A stretch of DNA of 64,000 nucleotides from an uncultured Collinsella sp. (GCA_934654775.1 CAKUGR010000011.1:1-64000); one strand, 5' to 3'. Shown: positions 32,653 to 42,314, counted from the stretch's first letter. The notes: a model not told the origin generated them from the sequence alone. Numbers and translations are program-made.

Positions 32653-33603
32653 TTAGCAGGAGAAATCGACGCTGTCGATGATGTCCTTGAGAGCCTTGGC
32701 AGAAGCGGTGAGCTCGCCCTGCTCGGACTCGTTCAGTGGCACGGGGACGCGGCAGACAACGCCATCGCGGCCGACGACTGTCGGCATGGAGATGGCCAGA
32801 TCGGACAGGCCATACTCGCCCACCATGAGCGAGGAGACGGGCAGAACGGTCTGCTCGTCACGCATGACAGCGGTGCAGATACGCTTAACAGCCATGGCAA
32901 CGCCGTAGTAGGTGGCGTGCTTCTTCTCGATGATGGTGTAGGCGGAGTTCTTGACGTCCTCGGCGATACGCTTCTCGGCAGCCTCATGCTCCAGATGGCC
33001 GTGAAGCTCGCAGAAGGTGCTCAGCGGCACACCGGCAACCTGGGCGCTGGACCAGGCGACGAACTCGGAGTCGCCGTGCTCGCCCATAACGTAGGCCTGA
33101 ACGTCGCGCGGATCGACCTCGACGTGGGCGCCGAGCATCTGCTGCAGACGACCGGTGTCGAGCACGGTGCCGGAACCGATGACGTGGCCCTCGGGCAGGC
33201 CGGACATCTTGATAGCGGCATAGGTCAGAACGTCGACCGGGTTGGAGACGATCAGCAGGATGCCGTCAAAGCCGGACTTCTTAATCTCGGGGATGATGGA
33301 CTTAAAGATGTTGACGTTCTTGTTGACCAGGTCCAGGCGGGTCTCACCGGGCTTCTGGGCAGCGCCAGCGGTGACGACGATCATCGCGGCATCGGCGACA
33401 TCAGAGTAATCGCCGGCGTAGATCTTCATCGGCTCGGCAAACGTCATGCCGTGCGCGATGTCCAGGGCCTCGCCCTCGGCGCGGTTCTTGTCCACGTCGA
33501 TGAGAACCATCTCGGAGAACAGACCACTCTGCATCAGTGCGAACGCCGAGGACGAACCGACGAAGCCGCAGCCGACAATAGCGACCTTCTTCTCGTTAAC
33601 CAT
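32653..33603 (-). CDS. ldh: L-lactate dehydrogenase
   Basis: This 316-residue NAD-dependent enzyme reduces pyruvate to L-lactate in fermentation. It has the Rossmann start VAIVGCGFVGSSSAF, NAD-specific Asp in VLIDVD, the substrate loop following TAGAAQKPGETR, IVSNPVDVLTY, and the catalytic histidine in GEHGDSEF. The length is normal. Its own terminator follows. The upstream leader of about 200 bp is A/T-rich and presumably holds the promoter. Confidence 0.95.
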   Translation of the reverse strand: MVNEKKVAIVGCGFVGSSSAFALMQSGLFSEMVLIDVDKNRAEGEALDIAHGMTFAEPMKIYAGDYSDVADAAMIVVTAGAAQKPGETRLDLVNKNVNIFKSIIPEIKKSGFDGILLIVSNPVDVLTYAAIKMSGLPEGHVIGSGTVLDTGRLQQMLGAHVEVDPRDVQAYVMGEHGDSEFVAWSSAQVAGVPLSTFCELHGHLEHEAAEKRIAEDVKNSAYTIIEKKHATYYGVAMAVKRICTAVMRDEQTVLPVSSLMVGEYGLSDLAISMPTVVGRDGVVCRVPVPLNESEQGELTASAKALKDIIDSVDFSC

Positions 33604-33802
33604 TACAAACTCCCATCTCTCTCCACAAACAAACCGCCCAGGGCGACCCGAGCGGCTTGCCGTAATCCCAATACATCCAATCGGGACTTTGATTATGCTC
33701 CTATTGCAGTCAAATATCGACCGTTTACCGAAATTGTTTGCAGAATTCGTATAATAACTGCACGAAATCGGTTTCGAGCTATTGACTCACAAAAACGAAT
33801 CA

Positions 33803-34966
33803 CTAATACAGGCCCGCCTCGCGAATAGCCTCAACAGCCAAAGCGATCTGATCGGGCGGCAGCACCAGCGCCATACGCACGTGCCCCTCGCCCGAAGGAC
33901 CAAAGCTCGCACCCGGCGTCACGACGACACCGGCCTTCTCCATGAGCTCCTCGCAAAACGCCATCGAGTCGGTGCGGCCGCCGGGGAGCTTGGCCCACAC
34001 GAACATGGAGCCATGCGCGTTGGGGCGCTCCCAGCCCAGACCCTCAAGACCATCGCACAGAGCATCGCGACGCTCCTGGTACTTCAGGCGCTGCGCCTCG
34101 ACCTCATCGCGCGGACCGTTCAGGCAGGCAATAGCCGCCTTCTGAATCGGGAAGAACATGCCAAAGTCGATCTGGCTGCGCAGCTTGGCAAAGGCCGAGA
34201 CCACGTCCTCGCGACCGACCAAGAAGCCGATGCGGGCGCCGGTGACGTTAAACGACTTGGAGAGCGAGAAGAACTCCACACCCACCTCGAGCGCACCGGG
34301 ATACTGCAGAAAGCTGCCGCCCGGCTCGCCGTCGAACACGATATCCGAATAGGCGTTGTCGTGGACGATCAGCAGGTCGTGCTCGCGGGCGAAGGCGATA
34401 ATCTCCTCGTAGACCTCGGGCGTGCCCACCGAACCCACCGGGTTGGCGGGCAGCGACACGATCATGTACTTGGCGTGGTCGGCGACCTCGGGATCGATGC
34501 CTGCCACGTAGGGCAGATAGTTGTGCTCGGCGACCAGCGGGTAGTACTCGAGCTTGGCATCGGCAATCTTGGCACCCGCCTCAAAGACCGGGTAGCACGG
34601 ATCGGGCACCAGGATCGTATCGCCCGGGTCGAGCAGCGCCAGGCCCAAGTGCCCCACGCCCTCCTGCGTGCCGTTGCACGACTGCACCATGGACGGCGTA
34701 ATGCCCGAAACGCCAAAGCGGCGCTCGTAGTAATCGCACACGGCCTGCTTGAGCTCGGGCAGATCGCGCAGGGCATACTTCCACATCTCGGGGTCCTGGG
34801 CGGCCTGGGTCAGCGCCTCGACCACGTGATCGTATGGCTTAAAGTCGGGCGTGCCCACGCTCATGTTGTAAATGGTCTTGCCCTGGGCCTTAAGCGCAAG
34901 AAGCTTGTTGTTGAGCGAGGCGAAAACCTCCGCGCCAAAACGGTCGAGACGCTGCGATGCCTGCAT
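33803..34966 (-). CDS. Class I PLP-dependent aminotransferase
   Basis: This 387-residue aminotransferase has the PLP-binding lysine in SLSKSFNVTGARIGFLVGR. Other features are CNGTQEGVGHLGLALLDPGD, LVPDPCYPVFEAGA, SLPANPVGSVGT and the C-terminal VRMALVLPPDQI. It resembles the group including alanine transaminases and the PatA and LL-diaminopimelate aminotransferases. A role as the N-acetyl-diaminopimelate aminotransferase missing from the dap block is possible but unproven. The ATG at 34966 follows GAAGG. An intrinsic terminator (34985-35017) lies within 25 bases before that ATG, implying attenuation or readthrough. Confidence 0.86.
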   Translation of the reverse strand: MQASQRLDRFGAEVFASLNNKLLALKAQGKTIYNMSVGTPDFKPYDHVVEALTQAAQDPEMWKYALRDLPELKQAVCDYYERRFGVSGITPSMVQSCNGTQEGVGHLGLALLDPGDTILVPDPCYPVFEAGAKIADAKLEYYPLVAEHNYLPYVAGIDPEVADHAKYMIVSLPANPVGSVGTPEVYEEIIAFAREHDLLIVHDNAYSDIVFDGEPGGSFLQYPGALEVGVEFFSLSKSFNVTGARIGFLVGREDVVSAFAKLRSQIDFGMFFPIQKAAIACLNGPRDEVEAQRLKYQERRDALCDGLEGLGWERPNAHGSMFVWAKLPGGRTDSMAFCEELMEKAGVVVTPGASFGPSGEGHVRMALVLPPDQIALAVEAIREAGLY

Positions 34967-34984
34967 GGTGCCACCTTCCGATAC

Positions 34985-35017
34985 AAAAAGCGCGGCGCTC
35001 CGACAAGAGCGCCGCGC
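34985..35017 (-). terminator. Intrinsic terminator in the aminotransferase leader
   Basis: An 11-bp perfect GC stem (GCGCGGCGCTC / GAGCGCCGCGC, 6-base loop) is followed on the minus strand by TTTTT. It lies 88 bp past the NAD synthetase stop and only about 18 bp before the aminotransferase ATG, leaving no room for a promoter in between. Confidence 0.82.
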
Positions 35018-35105
35018 GATACGGGCCATCAGATTGCAAAAGTGTAACGCTAGAATCCTCTGTTTTGGTTCAATTTAGCCAACCTGAGCCAATCGGAGCG
35101 CGGCG

Positions 35106-37085
35106 TTAGTCAATCGGACGCAGCGCGTCGATCTGTGCGAGCCACAGACGCGAACTGGCGTCGCTCGGCATGCGCCAATCGCCGCGCGGGCTGAGCGTGA
35201 CCGAACCCACCTTGGGACCGTCGGGCAGGCAGCTGCGCTTAAACTGCTGGGCAAAAAAGCGACGATAGAACGTGCGCAGCCACGTGTGGATGGTGACCTC
35301 GTCGTAGACGCCTTCAAAGCTCTTGAGCGCCATACGGTAGATCTTACCCGGCTCAAAGCCAAAACGCAGCAGGTAATAGAGGAAATAGTCGTGCAGCTCG
35401 TACGGACCCACCAGATCCTCGGTTTTCTGAGCAATCTTGCCATCGCCCGTCGGGGGCAGGAGCTCGGGCGACACCGGCGTATCGAGAATATCGAGCAGTG
35501 TCTCGGCGATGCGACCGCCAAAGACATCGGCCGCATAGCGCACCAGATGGCGTACGAGCGTCTTGGGCACGCTCGCGTTGACGGCATACATGCTCATATG
35601 GTCACCGTTGTAGGTGGCCCAGCCGAGCGCCAGCTCGCTGAGGTCGCCCGTGCCGATGACAAAGCCGCCGGCCTGGTTGGCCAGATCCATCAGAATCTGT
35701 GTGCGCTCGCGCGCCTGGCTGTTCTCGTAGGTCACGTCCTGGACCGCCGGGTCGTGCTCAATGTCCTTAAAATGCTGCTCCACAGCCGCGTGAATCGAGA
35801 CCTCGCGGAAGCTCACACCCAGGTCGCGAGCAAGCGACTCGGCGTTCGACTTGGTGCGATGTGTGGTGCCAAAGCCGGGCATGGAAACGGCCGTGATACC
35901 GGTGCGAGGCAATCCCAGCGCATCGAAGGCGCGAACCGTCACGAGCAGCGCAAGCGTGGAATCAAGGCCGCCCGAAAGACCGATGACAGCCGCCTTGGTG
36001 CCCGTATGGGCCAGACGGGTCTTAAGGCCGGCGGTCTGCAAGTCGAGGATGGTCTCGCAGCGCTCAGCCAGGTCGCCGTGGTCTGCCGGCACAAAGGGCG
36101 CGCGCGGGAAGGCACGGTCAATATCGCAGGCATCGCGCAGGGCGGGTTCTTCTGCGAGCGTGCCCTCAAACGAAAACTCAACGGTCGTGGCCTCCGGCGC
36201 TTCATCCGGGCGCGTCCACGTCGTCGAGCGGCGACGCTCAGCCACCAGACGATCGAGGTCAACGTCGGCCACTGCCATATCGCAGGTGAGGAGCTTGGTC
36301 GCGGCGAGCTTCGAGCCGTTTTCGTAGACGAGGTTCTCCCCCGCAAAGACCATATCGGTCGTGGACTCGCCCTCGCTCGCGTCCGCGTAGGCATAGGCGC
36401 AGTACAGGCGCGCGCTCTGGTTGGAGATGAGGCTGCGGCGGTAGTCGGCCTTGCCGATGATCTCGTCCGAAGCCGACGGATTGAGGATCACCGTCGCGCC
36501 GGCAAGCGCCATCTCGGTCGAAGGGGGTGCCGGCACCCACAGGTCCTCGCAGACCTCGACGCCAAGCACCATGTCCTCGGCACCCTCGTCACAGCAACGA
36601 TAGATAAGCCCCGAACCAAGCGGCACCGGACCCTGGCCGGCAAATTCAATCCACATGGGATCGGCAGGTGCCGGAGCAAACCATCGGCGCTCATAGAACT
36701 CGCCATAATTGGGCAGGTACTTCTTGGCCGTCAGGCCCAACAGCTCGCCAGCGCAGCACACGGCGGCGCAGTTGTAGATGTTCTCGGCCACCGCAACGGG
36801 AAGACCGACGGTAAAGACAATCGGCAGCTCGCGGGTTTCATCGAGAATATGTGCCAGTGCGGCCTCACAAGCATGCAGCAGCGTGCGGTTATGGAATAGG
36901 TCGGCCGCGGTGTAGCCGGTCAGGTTAAGCTCGGGCAGCACAAGCGCACGAACGCCGCGCTCGGCAGCCTCGCGAACAGCCGTCAGTGCCACCTCGGCAT
37001 TGCCCTCGACATCGGCCACGCGAATCCGCGGCGACGCCGCCGCCACACGCAAAAAGCCGTCAGACTGAGAAAGGTGAAGATCCAT
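35106..37085 (-). CDS. nadE: Glutamine-dependent NAD+ synthetase
   Basis: This 659-residue two-domain enzyme converts nicotinate adenine dinucleotide to NAD using glutamine amide nitrogen. The N-terminal nitrilase-type glutaminase (about 1-300) has the triad glutamate in [11 protein letters not shown], lysine in [14 protein letters not shown] and cysteine in [11 protein letters not shown]. The C-terminal synthetase has the P-loop [12 protein letters not shown] and [12 protein letters not shown]. The start at 37085 has GGGAG upstream; an earlier in-frame codon lacks one. The length is typical of the long NadE form. Confidence 0.95.
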   Translation of the reverse strand: MDLHLSQSDGFLRVAAASPRIRVADVEGNAEVALTAVREAAERGVRALVLPELNLTGYTAADLFHNRTLLHACEAALAHILDETRELPIVFTVGLPVAVAENIYNCAAVCCAGELLGLTAKKYLPNYGEFYERRWFAPAPADPMWIEFAGQGPVPLGSGLIYRCCDEGAEDMVLGVEVCEDLWVPAPPSTEMALAGATVILNPSASDEIIGKADYRRSLISNQSARLYCAYAYADASEGESTTDMVFAGENLVYENGSKLAATKLLTCDMAVADVDLDRLVAERRRSTTWTRPDEAPEATTVEFSFEGTLAEEPALRDACDIDRAFPRAPFVPADHGDLAERCETILDLQTAGLKTRLAHTGTKAAVIGLSGGLDSTLALLVTVRAFDALGLPRTGITAVSMPGFGTTHRTKSNAESLARDLGVSFREVSIHAAVEQHFKDIEHDPAVQDVTYENSQARERTQILMDLANQAGGFVIGTGDLSELALGWATYNGDHMSMYAVNASVPKTLVRHLVRYAADVFGGRIAETLLDILDTPVSPELLPPTGDGKIAQKTEDLVGPYELHDYFLYYLLRFGFEPGKIYRMALKSFEGVYDEVTIHTWLRTFYRRFFAQQFKRSCLPDGPKVGSVTLSPRGDWRMPSDASSRLWLAQIDALRPID

Positions 37086-37288
37086 AAGAACGCTCCCGTG
37101 CGTAGCCGCCGTTCTAAACAATTAGCACGCCCTATTGTAGTTCAATCGCTGCGCTCGACCGCATCCCACCGATTTGGTGAGCTATTGATAACTTGATGAT
37201 ATCTGGCAAACGACATACGCGATTCACATCTACTGGGTACCCTGATGGCTGAATGAAACGAAGCAGAATTACACCGGGAGGACCCCGT

Positions 37289-38239
37289 ATGACTACCAAG
37301 TACACCGATGCGCCGCGCACGCGCGTCATGACTCCCGCCGCACTCAACAACGGCGTTCACGAGAACCACTCCATCGGCCAGACCATGGCCATCGCGCCCA
37401 AAAAAGGCCTGTTTGACGACATTTCCATTCCCCAGATCATTGCCGGCGCCGCAGCGGCCGCCACGAGCGTTGCTCTGGCATCTAAGATCGGTATTGCCGG
37501 CTCGGTAATCGGAGCCGCCGTGAGCTCGGTTATCACCGTTGTCTCCTCGCAGGTCTACCGCCACTTTATCTCTGCGAGCGCCGAGGCTATCAAAGGAACG
37601 CACGCCGCCGTCGACTATCCCGCCGGCGCCTACGAGCCCGTTGAGTCCAATGCCGACGAGCACCTCGGCGGAGCTGCAACCACGCAGGAGATGCGCCAGA
37701 TTGCGGGACGTGCGACCACGGCCCGCGTCGCCCCCAACAGTCTGCGCGCCAAGGCCGCAGCAGAACGCAGCCAGACGCAAAAGAAGGTCATCATCTTCTC
37801 CGTCGCGATTGCGATCGTTGCGGTCATCGCCTGCGCCGGCGCCATCCTCATCACCACTGCCGGCGAGGGTTTGGGCGCACGCCCCGACCCGATTCTGTCA
37901 TCGCGCACGACCGAAAACGACGCAAACGGCAACGATCAATCGCAGGACCAGCAGGCACAGTCGGGCGAAACGCAGGACAGCTCCACCTCCGCCGATTCGT
38001 CTTCGAACACGCAAAACCAGTCGCAGGGCACCGATTCCTCCACGACCAACAACGGCACTCAGTCCGGCACAACTGACTCAAGTCAGACGACCGACGGCTC
38101 ACAGCCGAGCACGGGCGACCAGACGGGCAGCAACGCATCGGGAACGGGCACGGCCGACAGCAGCACCAGCAGCTCAAACGGCACCGCATCTGACACAACG
38201 TCTGACAGCGAAAGCCAGGGAGCGGCATCGGGCAACTAG
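37289..38239 (+). CDS. Membrane protein with long Ser/Thr/Gln-rich exterior tail
   Basis: This 316-residue protein has a cytoplasmic N-terminal region (about 1-40) and a glycine/alanine-rich hydrophobic segment (about 45-90, AGAAAAATSVALASKIG). A basic linker follows, then a clear transmembrane helix (about 168-195, VIIFSVAIAIVAVIACAGAIL). The last 110 residues are almost only S, T, Q, N, G and D, like wall-spanning or glycosylated stalks. GGGAGG precedes the ATG at 37289. No catalytic domain is visible; function unknown. Confidence 0.75.
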   Translation: MTTKYTDAPRTRVMTPAALNNGVHENHSIGQTMAIAPKKGLFDDISIPQIIAGAAAAATSVALASKIGIAGSVIGAAVSSVITVVSSQVYRHFISASAEAIKGTHAAVDYPAGAYEPVESNADEHLGGAATTQEMRQIAGRATTARVAPNSLRAKAAAERSQTQKKVIIFSVAIAIVAVIACAGAILITTAGEGLGARPDPILSSRTTENDANGNDQSQDQQAQSGETQDSSTSADSSSNTQNQSQGTDSSTTNNGTQSGTTDSSQTTDGSQPSTGDQTGSNASGTGTADSSTSSSNGTASDTTSDSESQGAASGN

Positions 38240-38376
38240 GCACTCCGCCCCACAGACAACCGACCTGCACAGCGGGCGCGAATCGGTAACGGTTCGTGCC
38301 CGTTTGCCTTGGGCGCCGCCATGGCAGACCCCGGGCGATGGTAAGATGCTTTACGTGTGTAAAGAGGAGATTTGCC

Positions 38377-39672
38377 ATGAGCAAGACAATAGTTAAGCCC
38401 ACGTTGTCGTTGGGCAACCATATCTATCTGTACCGTCTAATTCGTGATGCGATTGGATGCGGCAAGCAGACGTTTATGACACAGGTCGAAGAAGCGCTCG
38501 CCGCCGGCGATATGGCTGCTTGCGACCTGGGTTTTGAGTCCACGCGCGAATTGCTCGAGGAGCTCGACGACTGCATTAAACTGACCGTCTTTAAGGGCGG
38601 TCGTCTATATGCCACCGTCATCGCCAACGAAGCTTGGGATGCGGCCCTTGCCAAGGGCGAAGACAAGCCCAAGGCCGCCAAGGGTGCCAAGCAGTCCTAC
38701 AAGAAGAAAAAGCGCGGCGAGAAGGACCTCAAGGCCGTGCGTCCCAAGCATGTCAAGCGTCCCAAGCCTGAGCCTGTTGTTGAGGTCGAGGCCGCGCCGG
38801 AGCCTGAAGTGGAGATTGAAGTCGTTGTTGAGACAGCGGTAGAAATCGAAGCCGAAATTGCCGTCACGACCGATTCCGAAGTTACGTCCGAGCAGGAAGT
38901 CACCGAGACTTCCGAGCCAGCAATCGAAGAGCCGGCCGACCAGCCCGAAACGCCTGTGTTCCAAAACAGTGACATCTTTGGCGACGCTGCCGAGGATGGT
39001 CAGCCCGACGAGACCGTTGAGCAGGACACCTCCGCAGCAACGCCGGAACCCGAAGCGCCACAGCCCGCCATTTCGCTCACGGTCGTTTACGATCCCGAGA
39101 ACGCCAACGCCGGCATCACCACCATGGCATCCACGCCCGTCGAGGCAAAGCCGAGTGTCGAGAACGAGAATGCGGCGCAGGTTGAAGTTGAAACCGCAAC
39201 TGCAGACGTGCCCGATACGGTGAAACCGGCAGATTCCACGGCTGAACCGGAGGCGACACTGGAGCCCGCACCTGCCACCGAACCCGTGCCCGCACCCACT
39301 TGCGACCAGGCTCCCGCACCTGCACCGACTCCGACCCCCGCTGCGGCACCAATCCCTGCGCCCGCGCCACCGGCCATTCCCGAGGACTTCCCTGTCGATT
39401 TCGTAACCGAAGTCTTCTGCCCCGGCCCGCTCCTGCACCAGCTATCGACCTATCTCCCCTACGGCGCCGACACGCTCGGCATCGTCGGCGAGTATTACTG
39501 GATCGCCCGCGAGCGCGGCACCATCGAGGCCGCGCGCAACCGTGCAAGCTTTCCGCTGCGCTACACGCAGGCCGGCGAACGCCACGAAGTGACCGTGCGC
39601 ATCCGCCGCAACACCACCGGCGGCCTCGGCGCCGCCTGGACCATCGACAAGGTCGAAGAACCCGAGCAGTAA
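38377..39672 (+). CDS. Acidic/proline-rich linker protein, unknown
   Basis: This 431-residue protein has two folded ends and a long disordered middle. The N-terminal domain (about 1-95) is helical and contains a short winged-helix-like strand pair (KGGRLYATVIANEAWD). A lysine-rich stretch follows (AKQSYKKKKRGEKDLK). Then come about 230 residues dominated by E, V, P, A and T (repeats such as VEIEAEIAV, APAPTPTPAAAP). The C-terminal domain (about 345-431, FPVDFVTEVFCPGPLLHQLS...) ends in a beta-rich VTVRIRRNTTGG. No signal peptide is present. GAGGAG precedes the ATG. Family not recognised. Confidence 0.72.
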   Translation: MSKTIVKPTLSLGNHIYLYRLIRDAIGCGKQTFMTQVEEALAAGDMAACDLGFESTRELLEELDDCIKLTVFKGGRLYATVIANEAWDAALAKGEDKPKAAKGAKQSYKKKKRGEKDLKAVRPKHVKRPKPEPVVEVEAAPEPEVEIEVVVETAVEIEAEIAVTTDSEVTSEQEVTETSEPAIEEPADQPETPVFQNSDIFGDAAEDGQPDETVEQDTSAATPEPEAPQPAISLTVVYDPENANAGITTMASTPVEAKPSVENENAAQVEVETATADVPDTVKPADSTAEPEATLEPAPATEPVPAPTCDQAPAPAPTPTPAAAPIPAPAPPAIPEDFPVDFVTEVFCPGPLLHQLSTYLPYGADTLGIVGEYYWIARERGTIEAARNRASFPLRYTQAGERHEVTVRIRRNTTGGLGAAWTIDKVEEPEQ

Positions 39673-39675
39673 CGA

Positions 39676-39713
39676 AAAACGGCTCAAATCCCCATCCGGA
39701 TTTGAGCCGTTTT
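39676..39713 (+). terminator. Terminator, twin of the one at 54978
   Basis: The 16-bp perfect stem AAAACGGCTCAAATCC / GGATTTGAGCCGTTTT begins 3 bp past the stop codon. An identical stem follows treR at 54978-55015. It marks the left edge of native-looking DNA before the pilus island. Confidence 0.92.
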
Positions 39714-39805
39714 ATTGTGCATTAAGCAGAGGATACAGCGTTACAGATATTTACGCTTTGTTTTGCCGGGTATCAGGTGCGCTGCACCTCCTATTGAGGA
39801 GAATA

Positions 39806-40384
39806 CTATGCCGCTGCACATCGGACGATGAGAAAAGCTCCATTTTTTTTCACAAACAGGGTGAGCGCGCTCTCTGAGTCAGCCAAGGTTTCGGCTCTGA
39901 CATTATCAGCGTGGCAAATTTTACGCACCGTATACCGGAATACCCTTCCGATCATGTCGGTGAAGGTAAGCTCCTCCCCGGCGTCCAGCTGATCGATAAA
40001 ATCGAAATTGCCATCCTCGCTGCGTCCTCCCACGATCAGTGTACCGTCATACACGCTGCCCATAAACCTGGCTGGACGAAAGCTCTGCTCGGAGCTGTCC
40101 CATTCTGCGCTTACTGGCAGCTTAATGCCTCGGCCCGGGAGCTCCAGCAGGCCAATTACATCAATTCCGTCGATCTCCACGGCAGCCATGGCGCTGTCAG
40201 CGCGATTTTCGATAACACCCGCTGATCGCTCCGGCAGAGCTGCTTCGGTTTTTTCAATCAGAGAGGGAATGTCGGCTGCCCTTTGCTTATCCTGCGCCTG
40301 TCGCACGACGAATACTATCGCCGCAGCGGCCAGCAGCAAAACGCCCAGCGTAACAAGTAGGATGGAAAGCCCTTTACTTCGCAT
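39806..40384 (-). CDS. Sortase-fold protein lacking catalytic residues
   Basis: This 192-residue protein has an N-terminal membrane helix (about 7-28) and a sortase-like beta-barrel: VIGLLELPGRGIKLPV, GTLIVGGRSEDGNFDFIDQL, TFTDMIGRVFRYTV and LTLFVKKNGAFLIVRC. Aligned with the two sortases of the same cluster, the catalytic histidine (of HRG) is a glycine near 120. The cysteine (of TLVTC) is replaced around 178-179 (V-K), and the arginine is a phenylalanine near 184. It should fold as a sortase but cannot act as a transpeptidase. It overlaps the preceding pilin gene by 11 bp. A scaffold or regulator role is inference. Confidence 0.78.
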   Translation of the reverse strand: MRSKGLSILLVTLGVLLLAAAAIVFVVRQAQDKQRAADIPSLIEKTEAALPERSAGVIENRADSAMAAVEIDGIDVIGLLELPGRGIKLPVSAEWDSSEQSFRPARFMGSVYDGTLIVGGRSEDGNFDFIDQLDAGEELTFTDMIGRVFRYTVRKICHADNVRAETLADSESALTLFVKKNGAFLIVRCAAA

Positions 40385-41324
40385 GGGACTTCTTCCTCAA
40401 CACGATGCCCATCACCAGCAGCGCCAACCCGGATGCAGCCATCAAGAGCACATACGGGGTCACATTTGTTGTGTCGCCGGTCTGCGGAATATTTCCTGCA
40501 GGCGTCTCCGGCTTAGTGTTGGTAATGCTGAAAGTATCGCCGCTGCGCTGAATGCCCACCGTATAACCCTCTGGCACATTCACTTCGTTCACGGTCCATA
40601 CGCTGCCATCATCAACTGCCTTCCATGTGTACATCCAGTTGTTTTTAACGCTGAGAGTCACGGACTGCTGCAGCTGTCCGTCCCTGCGAACCTCCATAGA
40701 GACGCTAACCGGGCGATCCTGGCCGCCATCTCTCCAGGCCTTCACCGCTTTATAGGTGACCTCGCCCTTGGCTGGTGTGTGTACACTCATTTTTGGCCTT
40801 GCGGAGACGGAATACACCCACTGCCCCTCACTGTCCACCCCTGGCACGGCCGCCAGGAAGGATTCAAACACATAGTATTTGCCATCCTGCTCTGTGCGAA
40901 CTGAGGAAACCAGGTATATGCCAGCAGTAAGATTATCAAAGACGACCTTGCCCCTCGCATCGGTTTTGGCAGTTTGGTCAGCCGCGATGCCATCGGCGAG
41001 AATATAGGAGTTCAGAGTGGTGGTCATTTCATCCCACTCGCTCTGAGAGGAGGTGCCGGAGACCTGGATGGGGTACGACCGGAAACTCCCGGCCAAAGCA
41101 TACTGCGCATCCTCGTTAATATCCGCAATGTGCCAGAGCTTGATGTCTTGCCCGGCAAAGACCATTCCCTCGGAGGAATAGGTCACGTCCAGAGTGCAAT
41201 CACTGCGCAGCTGCACCTTATCACCGGCCTCCGTGGTGGAGGCGGCGTGGGCGGTCGCTGCTCCCGACAGGAGCAGCACAGCAATCAGCATTAAGTTTGC
41301 GATCCGGTAGCTTATTCTTTTCAT
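40374..41324 (-). CDS. Minor pilin with IPQTG sorting signal
   Basis: This 316-residue secreted pilin subunit has a signal peptide ending TAHA-AS (about 28). A beta-rich domain (about 30-180) is followed by a Cna-B-type domain (about 185-270, VTYKAVKAWRDGG...VWTVNEVNVPEGYTV). The wall-sorting signal IPQTG (about 279) is followed by a hydrophobic helix and a KKSHAK tail. Cna-B domains usually form internal isopeptide bonds. It overlaps both the upstream sortase gene (4 bp) and the downstream sortase-like gene (11 bp), showing a tightly coupled operon. It is probably a basal or accessory pilin. Confidence 0.88.
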   Translation of the reverse strand: MKRISYRIANLMLIAVLLLSGAATAHAASTTEAGDKVQLRSDCTLDVTYSSEGMVFAGQDIKLWHIADINEDAQYALAGSFRSYPIQVSGTSSQSEWDEMTTTLNSYILADGIAADQTAKTDARGKVVFDNLTAGIYLVSSVRTEQDGKYYVFESFLAAVPGVDSEGQWVYSVSARPKMSVHTPAKGEVTYKAVKAWRDGGQDRPVSVSMEVRRDGQLQQSVTLSVKNNWMYTWKAVDDGSVWTVNEVNVPEGYTVGIQRSGDTFSITNTKPETPAGNIPQTGDTTNVTPYVLLMAASGLALLVMGIVLRKKSHAK

Positions 41325-42164
41325 ATCAGTTCTCCCTCGTCATTGATGGGAAGCTTCCGCTTTGCAGGCTTAAAGCAGACGTACAGAATGAGCAGCAGGA
41401 TGATGGGCATTGCCACCACCGGTGTAACGATCAGCCGATCGATGATATACGCATCCGATATAGCCCCAAAGGAGCGCATATCCTCAGATTCGATCCTGTG
41501 GCCGCGCACCAGCAGCCGATGGGAATTGATGCCATAGGGCGTGCAGGTGACCAGGGTGCAGAGTTCCTTCTCCTCGTCGATGAGCAGGTCGCTCACATCG
41601 TCCGGCAGGACGGTTTTAATCTGATCCACCTCATAAATAAAGGTCTTGTCCAGCACCGTGATCCGGAAGGTGTCGCCCACCTCCAGCTTGTCCAGATCCG
41701 AGAACAGCTTTGCGCTGGGCAGGCCCCGGTGTGCCGAGATAGCCGCATGGGTACCCTTTCCTGCAATAGGAAAGCTGCTGCCCTGAATGTGTCCGCAGGC
41801 ATGGTTCAGTATAGAGGGGTCCGTGCCGTGATAGATGGGCAGCTTCACCTGAATCTTGTCGATATCTATATAGCCGATGATGCCATTGCCGGGTGCATTG
41901 AGGCAATCATCGTATCCGCTGATCTGCTGGTATTCCGTCAGCGGGAATGACAGCGCCTTCAGCTCACTGTTGTATTCCTCCGCCCGCTCAAAATAGGCCG
42001 TATTGTCCTTAGGCGACAGGCTCTTGACAATGGTGTCATAGTCAACGATGGCCTTGGATTGTGTGATGGAGTTCCAGTAGCTGCTGGCGGACGGATACAG
42101 CAAGAGAGAGGCCCGCCAGGAAAACGCCCAGCAGTATTAAGGTGATTACTTTTCGCTTTCTCAC
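41321..42164 (-). pseudogene. Class C sortase, frameshifted at a CT repeat
   Basis: The body of this sortase is intact over 260 residues: AHRGLPSAKLF (catalytic His), TLVTCTPYGINSHR (Cys and Arg) and a C-terminal membrane helix. The expected N-terminal signal anchor (VRKRKVITLILLGVFLAGLSL) lies upstream in another frame, starting at a GTG (42164) with AGGAG before it. The frames meet at a (CT)4 tract (42103-42110). One extra CT unit would read GLSLLLYPS, matching GLSLMLYPS in the other cluster sortase. As it stands, only a body without the N-terminal anchor could be made from a TTG. Phase-variable or simply broken. Confidence 0.85.
42103..42110 (-). repeat. (CT)4 dinucleotide tract at the sortase frameshift
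   Basis: The plus strand reads AGAGAGAG. Gain of one unit restores the sortase reading frame across the membrane anchor. The tract lies 54 bases after the probable GTG start. Confidence 0.7.
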
Positions 42165-42284
42165 GGATTCATCTCCTGTTGCGTTCCAGGGCGCACGAAG
42201 CGGAACACACGGCTGTCCGGCCGCCTGCAACAGGCGGTGTAGGGTGTATTCGGATGCGTCCGCCTTGGAAAAGGATATGCCATC

Positions 42285-42314
42285 GGGAGGGCGGAGGCGA
42301 ACCTCCGCCCTCCC
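42285..42314. terminator. 13-bp hairpin after the large adhesin gene
   Basis: A perfect stem GGGAGGGCGGAGG / CCTCCGCCCTCCC has a 4-base loop. It is 30 bp past the adhesin stop. A second hairpin (CCGCCTG-CAA-CAGGCGG, 42221-42237) lies between it and the sortase start. Without a T-run it may pause, process or stabilise the pilus transcript. Confidence 0.6.

Noticed and set aside
39796..39831. Seven-codon frame with GAGGAG in front (ATG at 39809)
   Set aside because: It overlaps the end of the sortase-like gene on the other strand and is too short to support.
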